NCBI GenBank assembly: GCA_903772945.1
Contig: CAICTM010001759.1
Span: 1-23,090 of the forward strand
Length of the DNA stretch: 23,090 nt
Source: Seminavis robusta
Taxonomy: Eukaryota > Bacillariophyta > Bacillariophyceae > Naviculales > Naviculaceae
Reading direction: 5' to 3'
The position numbers and the translations under genes were made by a program. Positions 1 through 9,885 of this stretch are shown here, one piece after another (positions within the stretch are counted from its first letter, which is position 1; every line of letters begins with the position of its first letter). The notes below the pieces were generated by a model. That model was given only the letters and a program-made list of their open reading frames with translations. It was not told where the DNA came from and searched no databases.

Positions 1-267
1 CATATACCTTGCACGAGGACGAACGAATCCTCGCCTTTGAGACTCGAACACGAACGGTCGACAAACAGCACCATAGCACCATTGTCAATGGCATGGGAGA
101 ACAAACACCAGGAAAGTTAGTGAAAGACTTGCAATACCCGAGCAGGAACTGCAAGACTGCCAGTGGGTATCAGGACGTTATTTTGGCGGGGTGTCATCTA
201 ATTTTCTCATACAGTAACTCCCTCTGTTTCAATAATGCTGACTTTGTACCAGTGTACATGCATGTAG

Positions 268-428
268 AATCTAGCTTTTTCAATTCTAAAATTAGTACAG
301 TTTCATTTCAAATTGAGTCCCACAAAATGGCCACAGGGGCGCAGCGCCGGCGCAGCGCCGGCGCAGCACCCCTTTTGTGGGACTCAATTTGAAATGACAC
401 TGTCATAATTTTGGAATTGAGAAATCTA
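268..428. mobile_element. Foldback / MITE-like element with long imperfect inverted repeats
   Basis: The two halves are near reverse complements. About 34 bp of the inner arms match with only two mismatches (left arm ending in GAGTCCCACAAAATGG near 332, right arm starting CCCTTTTGTGGGACTC near 370). The complementarity continues outward, with more mismatches, to about 272 and 427, giving arms of about 60 bp. The GC-rich loop carries an 11-bp direct repeat (GCGCAGCGCCG, two copies plus a partial third). AATCTA occurs at both outer edges (268-273 and 423-428) and could be a target-site duplication. No transposase is present, so this would be a non-autonomous element. An ORF running in from position 3 to 392 crosses the left arm and loop and is probably not a gene. 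Confidence 0.7.
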
Positions 429-2219
429 ACTCAGTCTTGACAAGACTCACCTGAGTCAAGAGTAAGGTACCTACCCCTAATCAACAGCTACGGTACCAAT
501 CATGCTTGGTTGACTTGAATTTGGGTGCCCATTGAACATCTCAACTAGCTATACTAAACAGTGCTTTTCAGGCGATAATTTTATTTTATGTATTTGGCGG
601 TGACCAAAGGTGCTCTGTCTGTGCCTTCGCTGTTGTGAAAAAGTGCGCTTGGTTTCTTATTACTTATTGCTCGATTCCTACTGGAGCCAGGAGGATCTTG
701 GAGAAAATTTCACAAATAAGCTTAAATAGTCTTTGAATAGTGTACCGGACTTATGAGAATCATCCTTCAAATAAATAGAATTGAAATGAGTTATTAAAAA
801 GGGAATTTCGGGAGCTGTGGGAAACATACCGGTACGTACCAGTCTGGTACATGGTACATATACTCGTACCAGTACTGAGTACTGGAGTACAGAGCACACT
901 CGTACACTCCAAGTCATTAGAAAGCACAGTAGTCTACGTACGTAAAGCTGCTTGGTCTTGGCACTGTCTTGGCTGGATGGACCACAGGAGAGCAAGTTTC
1001 CACCTTACTAACGCCTGATCCAAAGTACAGGCCTAGGTACGTCAAAAGCTTTCTATGTCCTCTACTAGCTAGAGCTATAATAAGTGCTAAGAACGAAGCT
1101 GGTGTACGGTAGTAGGCGTATGCTCCGTGGGCTCCTCCTCGGAAATCCGGAGAGGAAGGGCCTTTGAAGCGTTGAACTAACTTTGAAGCTATGCATTAGT
1201 CCTCTGTGTCTTGAGAGTCGAGTCACACCGGTCCTGGAGCCAGATTTGCTTTTCATGAAGCTGGGGGGGGGACCACTTTTTATTTATCACAACATGCACC
1301 GATACTACAATGAACACTGGGTAGTATTTTTGAAGGACTGACTGATTTAATCACCACACCCTTCTTGTTTGTCTTTTGGTACAATGCACGGTGGGTATTA
1401 GGCTCCGTACTTGTGTAGAGTGAGCAATTAAAAGGTTTTTTTAAAAAGTAAAAAAGTAGCTTTGGAGATAGAGTTAGAGCGTTAGAGCCGCGGAGACATC
1501 GGTTGTCTAGCTAGACGGGTGGTTTTACAGCTTTAACAGATAAGATTGCAGAAAGGAACCATTTGTTCTTTTGTCCATTCTGCTGATTTAACATGAAGAT
1601 GCCATTTCGAAAGTATTTACAAATTAGCCTTCTTTCGAAGGAGTACTGAATTGTCCATTGCACGATTGCACGCTTCCGAGGCACTCAAGTTCCGTTGAAG
1701 GAAAGTAAATTCCCCAACTCCTCCAAACAACTGTGTCTGGGACTGATTAGTCCTGAGCCTGACTGAATCAGCCATGAGTGAGAATTTTGTACCAGACTAC
1801 CTGAGTCCCTATCATGCCAGTATCCTGCCCCAATAAATAAATCCCTTTCCTTACTCGGATTCCTTCCAAGTTTAAAAGGATTTAACAAGGCGTTTGGGGA
1901 GTCGGAGAATTGCTCGAACCAATGTCTGACTAAGACTGTCTATGCTAAACACACCTTCTTCAACCCTTGCGCATACCGTTCAGCAACCGTAAACCAGCTC
2001 GTAAACCTATCCGGATACTAGTACATGTACTGGCTCTCTGAATACACGTAATGTAGTACTAGTAGCTATTGAGGGCCAGCTATTGGGTCATAGCAAAAAG
2101 TGCATGGCGCGGGAAGCATCCAGAGCTACTACTAGAGAGTGCTACATATTTTTCCCCTTCTTCTCTGAAACCGTTGTCAGCAAGCAAGCAAGCAAGCAAA
2201 CAAACAAACATCCACCACC
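429..2219. other. Intergenic region without a recognisable gene
   Basis: Only short ORFs are present on either strand (at most 105 codons), none with a recognisable domain or good start context. The region is AT-rich with scattered palindromic words (GTAC, CTAGCTAG). Just before the gene at 2220 the sequence becomes (AAGC)n then (AAAC)n, ending in a CCACCACC stretch directly before the ATG; this is probably 5' untranslated leader. Confidence 0.5.
827..895. repeat. Dense cluster of GTAC palindromes
   Basis: Eight GTAC words occur in about 65 bp, starting with TACCGGTAC at 827-835 and continuing through several GGTAC, CGTAC and AGTAC words. It lies in intergenic DNA; function is unknown. Confidence 0.6.
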
Positions 2220-2978
2220 ATGAACAATCTGAACATCATTACGCAACTCAACCAAAGCCTGGTGTCGTACATGACAACTGGCGACCACCCACGTGCATGT
2301 ATTGCAGTAAAGGCTCTTCTCAGTCAGACCAGGGCTCTCATTAATTTTCTGAATGCACTTGGTCCTGAGCTTGAGAACCTGGTCACTCATCATGGCCCTG
2401 CACCCTCCCGTTTCAACTTGGCCTTCGTTTCCACTTTTCCTGAAACCACAGACACTTCTGATTTTGGCTTGGACTCTGGCGTTCTGACTCTGCTTGACAA
2501 GATGGTGCTCTTTCTTCCACAGACTAGTGCACTTGACCAGAACATTGATGATGTGATCATGATTCTAGCACCTCAAGTTCATGCTCATTTCGAATTGCTG
2601 GTGCCTGTCTTGTATAATGCTGGCTTCTTTTTCCATCAGCAAGGCATTTGCACTGGACGGTCAAGCCTTTTCCTCAAAGGCATCAAGTACTACCACACGG
2701 CCTTGAACTTTTTGGACTTCTTCTTTGATCCTACTGATGCTGGGGACTTGGTCATGCGTTGTGCCCTGTTCAACAACCTCGGGCATGCAAGTTCAGTTGT
2801 GGCTCATTTCCAAGACGCTGACTTGTGCCTCAAGGAGTTGAAGAAGGCACCTATGGAACCCTCACCCGGGTCACTTGGTAGGGTGGCGGGATGGACTGAC
2901 CAGGAACTCGAAGACTTTTTCAACTATTTCGTCTCTGTTGGTTCCATTGGAAGCTATGGCTTCTCTCCTGCAGCCTAA
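2220..2978 (+). CDS. TPR-like protein, upstream copy of a tandem paralogous pair
   Basis: Intronless 252-aa protein, predicted soluble (no signal peptide or membrane segment). Its closest relative in the window is the 254-aa protein at 6061-6825. Both contain VLYNAG (130-135 here) followed by FFH, then an IKYY..A stretch, then NNL.HA (185-190). The distance between VLYNAG and NNL.HA is 55 residues in both proteins. The helical pattern (small residues at fixed spacing, NNLG-H in helix A, then a helix with aromatic and acidic residues) resembles two tetratricopeptide repeats, which usually mediate protein-protein contacts. The partner is unknown. The start is supported by the context CCACCACCATG and by the similar leader before the paralogue. 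I recognise no named family; similar TPR-like proteins are, to my knowledge, numerous in diatoms. Confidence 0.85.
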   Translation: MNNLNIITQLNQSLVSYMTTGDHPRACIAVKALLSQTRALINFLNALGPELENLVTHHGPAPSRFNLAFVSTFPETTDTSDFGLDSGVLTLLDKMVLFLPQTSALDQNIDDVIMILAPQVHAHFELLVPVLYNAGFFFHQQGICTGRSSLFLKGIKYYHTALNFLDFFFDPTDAGDLVMRCALFNNLGHASSVVAHFQDADLCLKELKKAPMEPSPGSLGRVAGWTDQELEDFFNYFVSVGSIGSYGFSPAA

Positions 2979-3090
2979 CCGCTGCATAGCCAACGATCGA
3001 TGTGATCCTTGGATGAACAGCTACATGTTATGTTCCGTACCGGTACATCGAGAGTGGTGGACAAGAGAGCAAACACTCACCAGATAATCG

Positions 3091-3118
3091 GACTCGACTC
3101 GACTCGACTCGACTCGAG
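3091..3118. repeat. (GACTC)n microsatellite
   Basis: Five or more tandem GACTC units, ending in CTCGAG, lie about 110 bp past the stop codon of the gene at 2220-2978. Confidence 0.85.
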
Positions 3119-4849
3119 TGTCCTTCCAAGCAATCATTGACTTTATCCACTGACCAATTTCCATGCACACAGTGGTCTCACTGGCACATACATCATCCTC
3201 TTGCTTCAGTGAACACGGGAGGGAACACCTACTGATACATAATGCCACTATAATCATATACATACCACTTAATTAAGCTGCCTGCTTGATCCATGTCAAA
3301 CTCGGAGCTAGTACGAACATACATTCTGCTGGACACTCTGGTAAAGCGTTGCCTTCTGCAACTTTCGAAGGGCGGCGGTGCAACGAACGAGTTTTGCAAG
3401 GCTCGACTCTTACTGCGGCCAGGCGCACAGGTGGGCACAATCGTTGGCTTCAAAGAAAAGCGTTGCGGTCGACGAGGGAATGATTGGATCCAACGACGTA
3501 ATCTTGATGGTCAAATCAGGGAGGGAGACTCGGCCTGTCCCCTGTACCGGTACCTATACATGAGCAACTTGCTTTTGGCACGAATTGCTTTTGAGAATCT
3601 TGATGGTCAAATCATGGGGACTTGGCCCATCCCTCCACGTGTACATGAGCGACGTTTGACATGCTGTGGTGGGCACCGCATTCGGCATGTGGCTGGCACA
3701 ATGCGACCCGATATGCACGTCTTGTGGCGGGCCGTCGACACAAGTAGCTCCAACGTGAAGCGAACTTGGTTCGCCAGCATGCCTAGAGACAGTGCAAGCA
3801 AACCAAGAATCTCCAAAGCCGTGCGAGATTAGTCGAGTGACAGTCGAATCGAGTCCATCCAGCAACTCTAGCCGTACATGCCTACGGAAAGCAGAAGCAA
3901 GAAAAAGAATCGAATGTGCTGCACCAAAAAGTCGAGTTTGAGAATTGCTCTATTGAAGAAACTTTGTCTCTTTGTCCTGTGACAGACTGGGGAACGAGTG
4001 ATCTTGCGCCTCTGGGCTTGGCTGGAGGTTTGTTGGGGGGACGCAGACGGGAGGGAGATTGGTGGCAGCAGCGGCAGGGCAAAAAGGGACTCCTTGTTTT
4101 GGCAACTGAAGCTTAGGGAACTCGGGAAAATGAAAGGAAGCAATGGTTCCAGTACAGTGTAGCTACCAGATGCCATACCTTGCTTGTAGGTACCTGGTAG
4201 TCAAATGAGTTTCACACTGGCTGCCAAGGCCCTCCTAATGGAAACAGAAGCTGATACTCAGAAAGACGTCAGATTGGAGACTAGCGGTAGCCACACGCCT
4301 CATGCCACCGACTAATCCAACCACCTTGGACCTCGAACGAAGACAATCTTGAGAGCACTGCATCGAGTACCAATGGGATCCCAGCCGCTGCAATGGCTGT
4401 CTCACACAACTATGTACCGGTACTGGCTGCATGCAATCTCATTCCGCCAACCATAAACGTGGTAGAAGCTCAGGCTCAAGTTGCATTACAAAAAAAAAAA
4501 ATAGGTCGCCAACTGCGTCCAGAAAGAAACTCTTGGATCGTCAAGGATACAGCAGGCTCTTCATGTCATAGCTTGCCATGCATGGCTTTTGAAAAAGAAC
4601 CTTGCCACTCCCCACGAACATCAGATCAACAATTTGTTCTTTTCTTCCCTTTTAAGACTGAACTCGAATTTAAGGTTTACTTACACCTCATCTGCATTCA
4701 GCCTCATCCCCCAACCACATTTACAACAATGTAGCAGCCCGGTGGTAAGTACAGTAGCTCGTAAACGAGTTTTGTGAAAGCACTTCGGCAATCGAACTGG
4801 ACCGACTGGAAGGCTGCAGGTTTCGGGTTGAATTCGGTTTATTCTATCA
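3119..4849. other. Intergenic region, no confident gene
   Basis: The longest open frame is 3293-3832 (+, 179 codons). It has overlapping open frames on both strands, no recognisable domain, and an internal direct duplication, so I do not call it a gene. A 65-codon frame at 3916-4116 (+) and an opposing one at 3868-4176 (-) are equally unsupported. A poly-A tract lies near 4490-4501. Two TACCGGTAC words occur, at 3545 and 4415. Confidence 0.45.
3500..3614. repeat. Short direct repeat, 96-bp spacing
   Basis: A 19-bp sequence beginning AATCTTGATGG is identical at 3500-3518 and 3596-3614. Weaker similarity continues downstream, including ACATGAGC in both copies. This looks like a diverged local duplication of about 96 bp. 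Because 96 is a multiple of three, it keeps a long frame open. Confidence 0.7.
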
Positions 4850-5150
4850 AAGTCGCGGTAGTCGCGAAAGTCGTGAAAGTCGCGCACCACGACTATAGAA
4901 CGACTATAAAAGTCGCGAAAGTCGCACACCGCGACTATAGAACGACTATAAAAGTCGTGATAGTCGCGCACCGCGACTTAAGCACGACTTCTCCGTGTTA
5001 TTTACTAGTAATGCACCGCGACTTTAGAACGACTATAAAAGTCGCGATAGTCGCGGTGCGCGACTTTAGGACGACTAAGAAAGTCGCGATAGTCGCGCAC
5101 CGCGACTTAACAACGACTATTCACCAGGAATAGCGACTACCGCGACTTTC
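4850..5150. repeat. 42-bp tandem array of inverted AGTCG/CGACT words
   Basis: About six or seven diverged units. The landmark CACC(G/A)CGAC starts at 4885, 4927, 4969, 5014 and 5098, giving 42-bp spacing (one interval of 45, one double interval of 84). Each unit holds GTCGCG on one side and CGCGACT...CGACTAT on the other, so a single strand could fold into repeated stems. The period is a multiple of three and stop-poor, so both strands show open frames with 14-residue repeats (for example AHRDYRTTIKV). I read these as by-products of the repeat, not genes. Confidence 0.85.
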
Positions 5151-6060
5151 AAGAGTTTTGCATGTGGATCCTCGCTGAAACCTGGTGCCTTCCTGGAGAG
5201 CTGCTCGGCTTCCTTATTCCGGTACCATACCACTCCGTACCAGCAAGTGCACCAGTAAGGTCCAGTACCGATCACAGTTGGGTTCACCATTCTCCAAGAA
5301 CGCTAGAGTGGTCATTTCAAATAGAAAGACTTAAAATTGTGAACAAACCTTTTACAGCTGCTTTTAGTTGCAAGCAATTCTGTTTTCCGAAGTTTTGACA
5401 TCATGATTACTTACCAAGTCTTCTCAAGATCGACCGCAGCACCGCAACGAGCTGCAAGCGCTAGCCAGCGAGACTTATCATAATTCTGGGTTCTTGGATT
5501 CTGCACAGAAAGATATAACATCAGTGTGCTCCTCATAGCGGAAGGCTGCAACTCATGTTCTGCTTCATGATGCCCCAGTGCAGTGGCTACTGACATTATT
5601 ATTTAAAAACAGTGTAGTCTAGTTCCAGCTAGGTTTTAGAGCTGTTTTAGCTACTAGTACCAGCACCACCAAAGATGAGTAGCGTAGTTTTGAAGCCACC
5701 CAGATCGCCCCAGGCAGCACCTTGAAGCATCCTAAAGCTTGTCCCGCATCCAGGCATCCAGCTACCAGGTAGCCAACCTCTAGCTAGCTAGCTAGATAGA
5801 TAAGCTCTGGCTACATGTAGCTACTATCAGGTACTTGTGTCACTGGGCTCTCGCTCCTCCCTTTGTTCCAATGACTTCCAATGGTACCAGTAGTAGCCAA
5901 GCCATAACAATCCGAAGCAGGCAGTGAAAGCACAACTTCTTTTCCCAGGAGAATCACAATCTCCGTCTTGCCCTCACAATCTCGCCTTCTTTACAAGCAG
6001 CCCAGCCAACACCATATCACTAAAAGCTTGCTAGACTCGGCTCGGAAACAAACCACCACG
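5151..6060. other. Upstream region of the second TPR-like gene
   Basis: No gene is recognised. The region holds a (CTAG)n run near 5780-5796 and several GGTACC and TACCAG words. A frame open from 5968 has no ATG before 6061 (its first codon is TTG), so this sequence is best read as promoter plus 5' untranslated leader. Confidence 0.5.
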
Positions 6061-6825
6061 ATGATGGCAGACTTTGATATCAACGAAATAATTGCCTTCA
6101 ACACCAACGCGGCTTGTCTCATGGTCCAGGGAGACGAAAACAAAGCCCAGCAGGCTTTGAGGGAAACGCTTGATGCCCTCGTGGGCTTGCTGGGATCGCT
6201 GCAGGAAGAAGCCAACGAGATGGATTTGGAGGAGATGATGATGATGGCTGTGGACGATGAAGCATCGCACCAACAAACTCTTCGTTTCCTCTCAGTCCAA
6301 CAGCTGCAAAAGCATGGCGAGGAGGACAGTCCATCCCGTACCCCGCAAGGAGGTGTCTTGGAGTTGTTCCGCAAGGTCGTCCATGTGCATTGCCCCACTC
6401 CCCCTGTGGAGGCTGAAGGGATTCCCTGGAATTCCCAGATTGAGCTGGCCGTATCGGTTTTGTACAACGCCGGGCTATTCTTCCACATGAAGGCAGTCAA
6501 CATCGGCAAGGAAGTGTTCCTTCAGAAGAGTATCAAGTACTACACCGTGGCCTACGAGATGATAACTTTGTGGAGGTATCACGAGAGTGACATGAACCTG
6601 TTGCTGGCTATTGCAATCCTCAATAACCTTGCGCACGCTCATTTCATGCTTGGCAACATGTCGCATTCGTTTGAGATCTTTCAAGAAGTGAAGAACGTCT
6701 TCCTGGTAGCCATGACCTCACCTAACGCACAAGTCCAGGCTTGGGATGCGGATGTCGTGGATTTTGCCATCTTGACTCTCTCCGTTGCTTCCCCCAACAG
6801 TTTTGCCATTGCTTCTGCCGCTTGA
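6061..6825 (+). CDS. TPR-like protein, downstream copy of the paralogous pair
   Basis: Intronless 254-aa protein, predicted cytosolic. I chose the ATG-ATG at 6061 because the frame upstream has no ATG, and because the leader AACAAACCACCACG matches the one before the paralogue at 2220. Both proteins then have almost the same length. An N-terminal helical region is followed by an acidic Met-rich insert (EEMMMMAVDDE, about 59-69). Then come VLYNAG (133-138), an IKYY.VAYE stretch, and NNLAHAHFMLGNMSHSFEIF from 188, which fits a TPR helix pair well. The paralogue has the same motifs, shifted by three residues. Function is unknown; TPR-like folds usually act as protein-binding scaffolds. The pair suggests tandem duplication followed by considerable divergence, especially in the acidic insert. 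Confidence 0.87.
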   Translation: MMADFDINEIIAFNTNAACLMVQGDENKAQQALRETLDALVGLLGSLQEEANEMDLEEMMMMAVDDEASHQQTLRFLSVQQLQKHGEEDSPSRTPQGGVLELFRKVVHVHCPTPPVEAEGIPWNSQIELAVSVLYNAGLFFHMKAVNIGKEVFLQKSIKYYTVAYEMITLWRYHESDMNLLLAIAILNNLAHAHFMLGNMSHSFEIFQEVKNVFLVAMTSPNAQVQAWDADVVDFAILTLSVASPNSFAIASAA

Positions 6826-8415
6826 ACAAGCAAGAAGAAAGCCGTGCAGCACGGTGCACACACTGCCATAACTTGAAGACCAGCAGTCTGAACCACCAAT
6901 TGATTCCGTATTCCGTACATCCATCCATCCATGTCAAGCTAACCAAAAGCAACAGCCAAGTCAGCCAAGAGTGCAAGTCGCTCCCTGAGTTGGTTTCGCT
7001 TCTGCATTCTTCATATGCTGGCTATCTCGCTACAAGCAATACATATATAGGAAAAGAAAGATACTTGCTTGCGGTACTAGTAATATCAATTCATAACGTT
7101 GTACGTTGTACATAAGATCAATGATAAAAGCTACCAAACCAACTTGGTTTTTAAAACTATCTATCAGTAGGAGCGAGTGAGGATGGCATGAACGAGCGAG
7201 GAGCGGTTCGAAGCAAGCAAGAAGCCCAAACAACACTTACATATATTACAAGTGTAGAGATGTAGAGATGTAGAGATGCAGAGTGCAGAGACCAGATTGA
7301 TCATTCCGTTCTGCCTGCCTCTGCCTGTACGGCAACAGCAGCCCGCCCAAACCAAAATGAAGCATTGAACCAATGCTGGGCGTCGAGCCGAGATGAGCTC
7401 CAAGATGCTTCGACCCACCTGGATCACTGGATCATTGGTTTCATTCCACTCGTGATTGATTTGTGGCAGTTTATTCACGTGAGCAGTGTCGACGAGGAAC
7501 AGTGGTACCGGTGGATTGTTGTCGTCGCGTTCATTTCCCCACCTTCTTTCGCAGTTCGCGCCCTTCACTAGATTCCTCGCTCACATGCAGGACCTTGCAA
7601 ATCCCGGTGGCTAGCTAGCTAGACTGCTGGTGGATATTAGAACAGTAGAAATAGCAGGTGTGCAACTTGGTGGACAATTAATGGTGGCTTCCCAATTACT
7701 TATCATCAGTAGCAGAGAGATGTGGAATGTTTGTCGATCCACTCGACTAGACAAGCTACTAGTAGTTAGATAGACAACAATCTCAACAGCAACCTCTGGC
7801 TACCGTAGCTTCCTGACTGACACCTTAGAGCACACCGCAACTGGCGAACCTGCAAGAGCGGCTTGGTGGCGACAGTGGCAACTACAATAACCCGGGGCTA
7901 CTGGCTAGCTAGATACTATTAGTGTTGCGCCGCAACATCCATGTTCGTACCGCACGGTACTGCTAAGCCCACGTGGCGTACGAAAACGCAACAAGAGCCC
8001 GTTGGATCAACGTCTGATCATCTTCTTACCAATCAAATTTCTTACAGTCTAAGACTCCTCCGAATCGAGGTGTCTCGGGGCTGTTGTTTCTTTCAGAGGC
8101 ATCTGAAAATTTGATTTACGCCTAATGCCAGTGGTCTTAGAATGCTTAAGCGCCAAGACATTCTGTAGAAGCATCTCTTTGTATCTTAATGTCGCATCTG
8201 CCTTTCTGCGATGGTTATTTAATTCTTCAAGATTCACCTCCAAGATCCAGTCATGTAGGAGATTTAGAGGAAAGCTTCCTTTATCTTGAGACAGTGAGAA
8301 GTGTGAATTGACCCTCTCTTGCTCACATTTTGGAATTTTGCTTGGCTTGGAGCGAAACACAAACCAACAATCGCAACAACAGAAAATTGACTTTAGAGTA
8401 CTTTCAGAAAAAGCA
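6826..8415. other. Intergenic region between TPR-like gene and Ser-rich gene
   Basis: No confident gene. It contains a short TGTAGAGA repeat (7253-7290), a few CTAGCTAG runs (about 7611 and 7904), and probably the promoter and 5' leader of the gene at 8424. On the minus strand an open frame runs from 8630 to 8049. Its last 100 codons or so, outside the overlap with the plus-strand gene, have a balanced protein-like composition but no recognisable domain. Confidence 0.45.
7253..7290. repeat. TGTAGAGA short tandem repeat
   Basis: Three copies of the 8-mer TGTAGAGA are followed by two degenerate TGCAGAG units. Confidence 0.8.
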
Positions 8416-8427
8416 ATGAGACAATGA
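8416..8427 (+). promoter_or_regulatory. Minimal upstream ORF whose stop overlaps the main start codon
   Basis: ATG AGA CAA TGA encodes a three-residue peptide. Its TGA shares bases with the ATG of the 1115-aa gene in an ATGA overlap (8424-8427). If the transcript begins upstream, ribosomes starting at 8416 would terminate exactly on the main start and could reinitiate there, so it may tune translation. This is inference from position only. Confidence 0.4.
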
Positions 8428-9846
8428 ACCACGAACTCCCGCCTCGACCGCAATCTCATTCTCAATCTGCGAAGAACGGCTTTGGCCTGAGCAAACTGAA
8501 GAAGAAACCTACCGCCAGTTTGGAAGATCACTTCCAGAAGAAGAAGAAGCGCTTTGCTACTAGTAGTAATAAGGCTACTGCTAGTAATGGTGCTAGTAAC
8601 AAGAGCGTGACTGACAGAAGCCTCAGTCATCAGTCAGCAAACAGCGGCATTTTCCACGAAGAGCAAGAAGATGAATATGACAATGCCAGTAACTACGATT
8701 TCAGCGTTGTCATGGGCTCCACCACGGGTAACCCCAACCCTAACACTGAGGATTTGGAGGACTCTCAATCCTGCCAGCTGAGCTATCTAGAAGACTCTTT
8801 CACTTCTCTGCCTCAATCAGAAGAACAAGTGCAACCAGAGGAAGCTACTGCAAAAGCAACAACTAACAATGCTAGGCATAGTATGGAGGAGCTGCTACAT
8901 GTAGCTATGGATCAGAACAGGGAAGACACTCAGGACTCAACCTATCATGAGTCCAGTCCAGAATCATACAGGATTCAAAACAATGCTGACAACCATAACA
9001 GCTCCAACCTAGAATGCATTCAAGAAGCTACTAGCAAGTCATCCAACAGCAACAGTGACAACAACAGTGACAGCTCTTCAAGTAGCAGCTCTAGTAGTAG
9101 TAGTAGCAGTAGCAGCAGCAGCACTACCAGCAGCAGTGCCTCCAAACAACAAACCAATGCACTGGGAGCTGAAAGCAGTCAAGAAACCCCCACCACCAAA
9201 AATGGCAACATTCAGTATGATGATGTTCATCTTCCAAATACAAACAGTCAAGAAGATGATGATGATGCAGCAGCAGATGTAGCAGAACCTACTGCTGCAG
9301 CCCTACAAGACTCTCTCTATTTCCCACATAGAAAGGATGCAGACTTGCCACTTTCAGAGCTGGAAAAATCAATCATCATTGGACAGCAGAAGGCATTGGT
9401 GGCAGAAATTGATTCTCCTGTCAATCACAACCACTACTTCAAGAAAAAACAGCAGCAAATGCTCAAAGAAAAGGAACAAAAATTAAAGCAACTGCAACAG
9501 CAGCAGCAACAACAAAAACTACAACTACAACAAATACAACTTGGGCTAGTAGAACCAGAAGCAGAACCAGCAATGACATTGCCAATGCTACTGCGTGTAC
9601 CTAACAAACCACATGAACATTCCAGAAAAACCAATGAAGAACTTGCAGCCACGTCGGAAAAAGAACGAAGGATTGCCAATACAAACCAAAGAAGAAACTT
9701 GAAAAAAAGTGAATCCGTTCGAATACGTCAGCAAAAAGAACAGCAGCAAAACCAACAGCAACAACAGCATACTAAGCACTCCTCACTGAGTCCTTTTGTG
9801 CTCTCCAGAAGCAGCAGTGAAGTCATTCGAACTGCCACAAACATGC

Positions 9847-9885
<39 letters not shown>

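Noticed and set aside
3..392. Open frame of about 130 codons at the window start
   Set aside because: Its last third runs through the foldback element, there is no recognisable domain, and the window edge prevents judging an upstream start. It could be the tail of a gene, but nothing supports that.
3293..3832. 179-codon plus-strand frame
   Set aside because: Opposite-strand frames cover the same sequence, composition is unremarkable, and openness is partly due to a 96-bp internal duplication. No domain is recognised.
4774..5133. 119-codon frame with 14-residue repeats
   Set aside because: It is explained by a 42-bp stop-poor tandem repeat; the opposite strand is also open across part of it.
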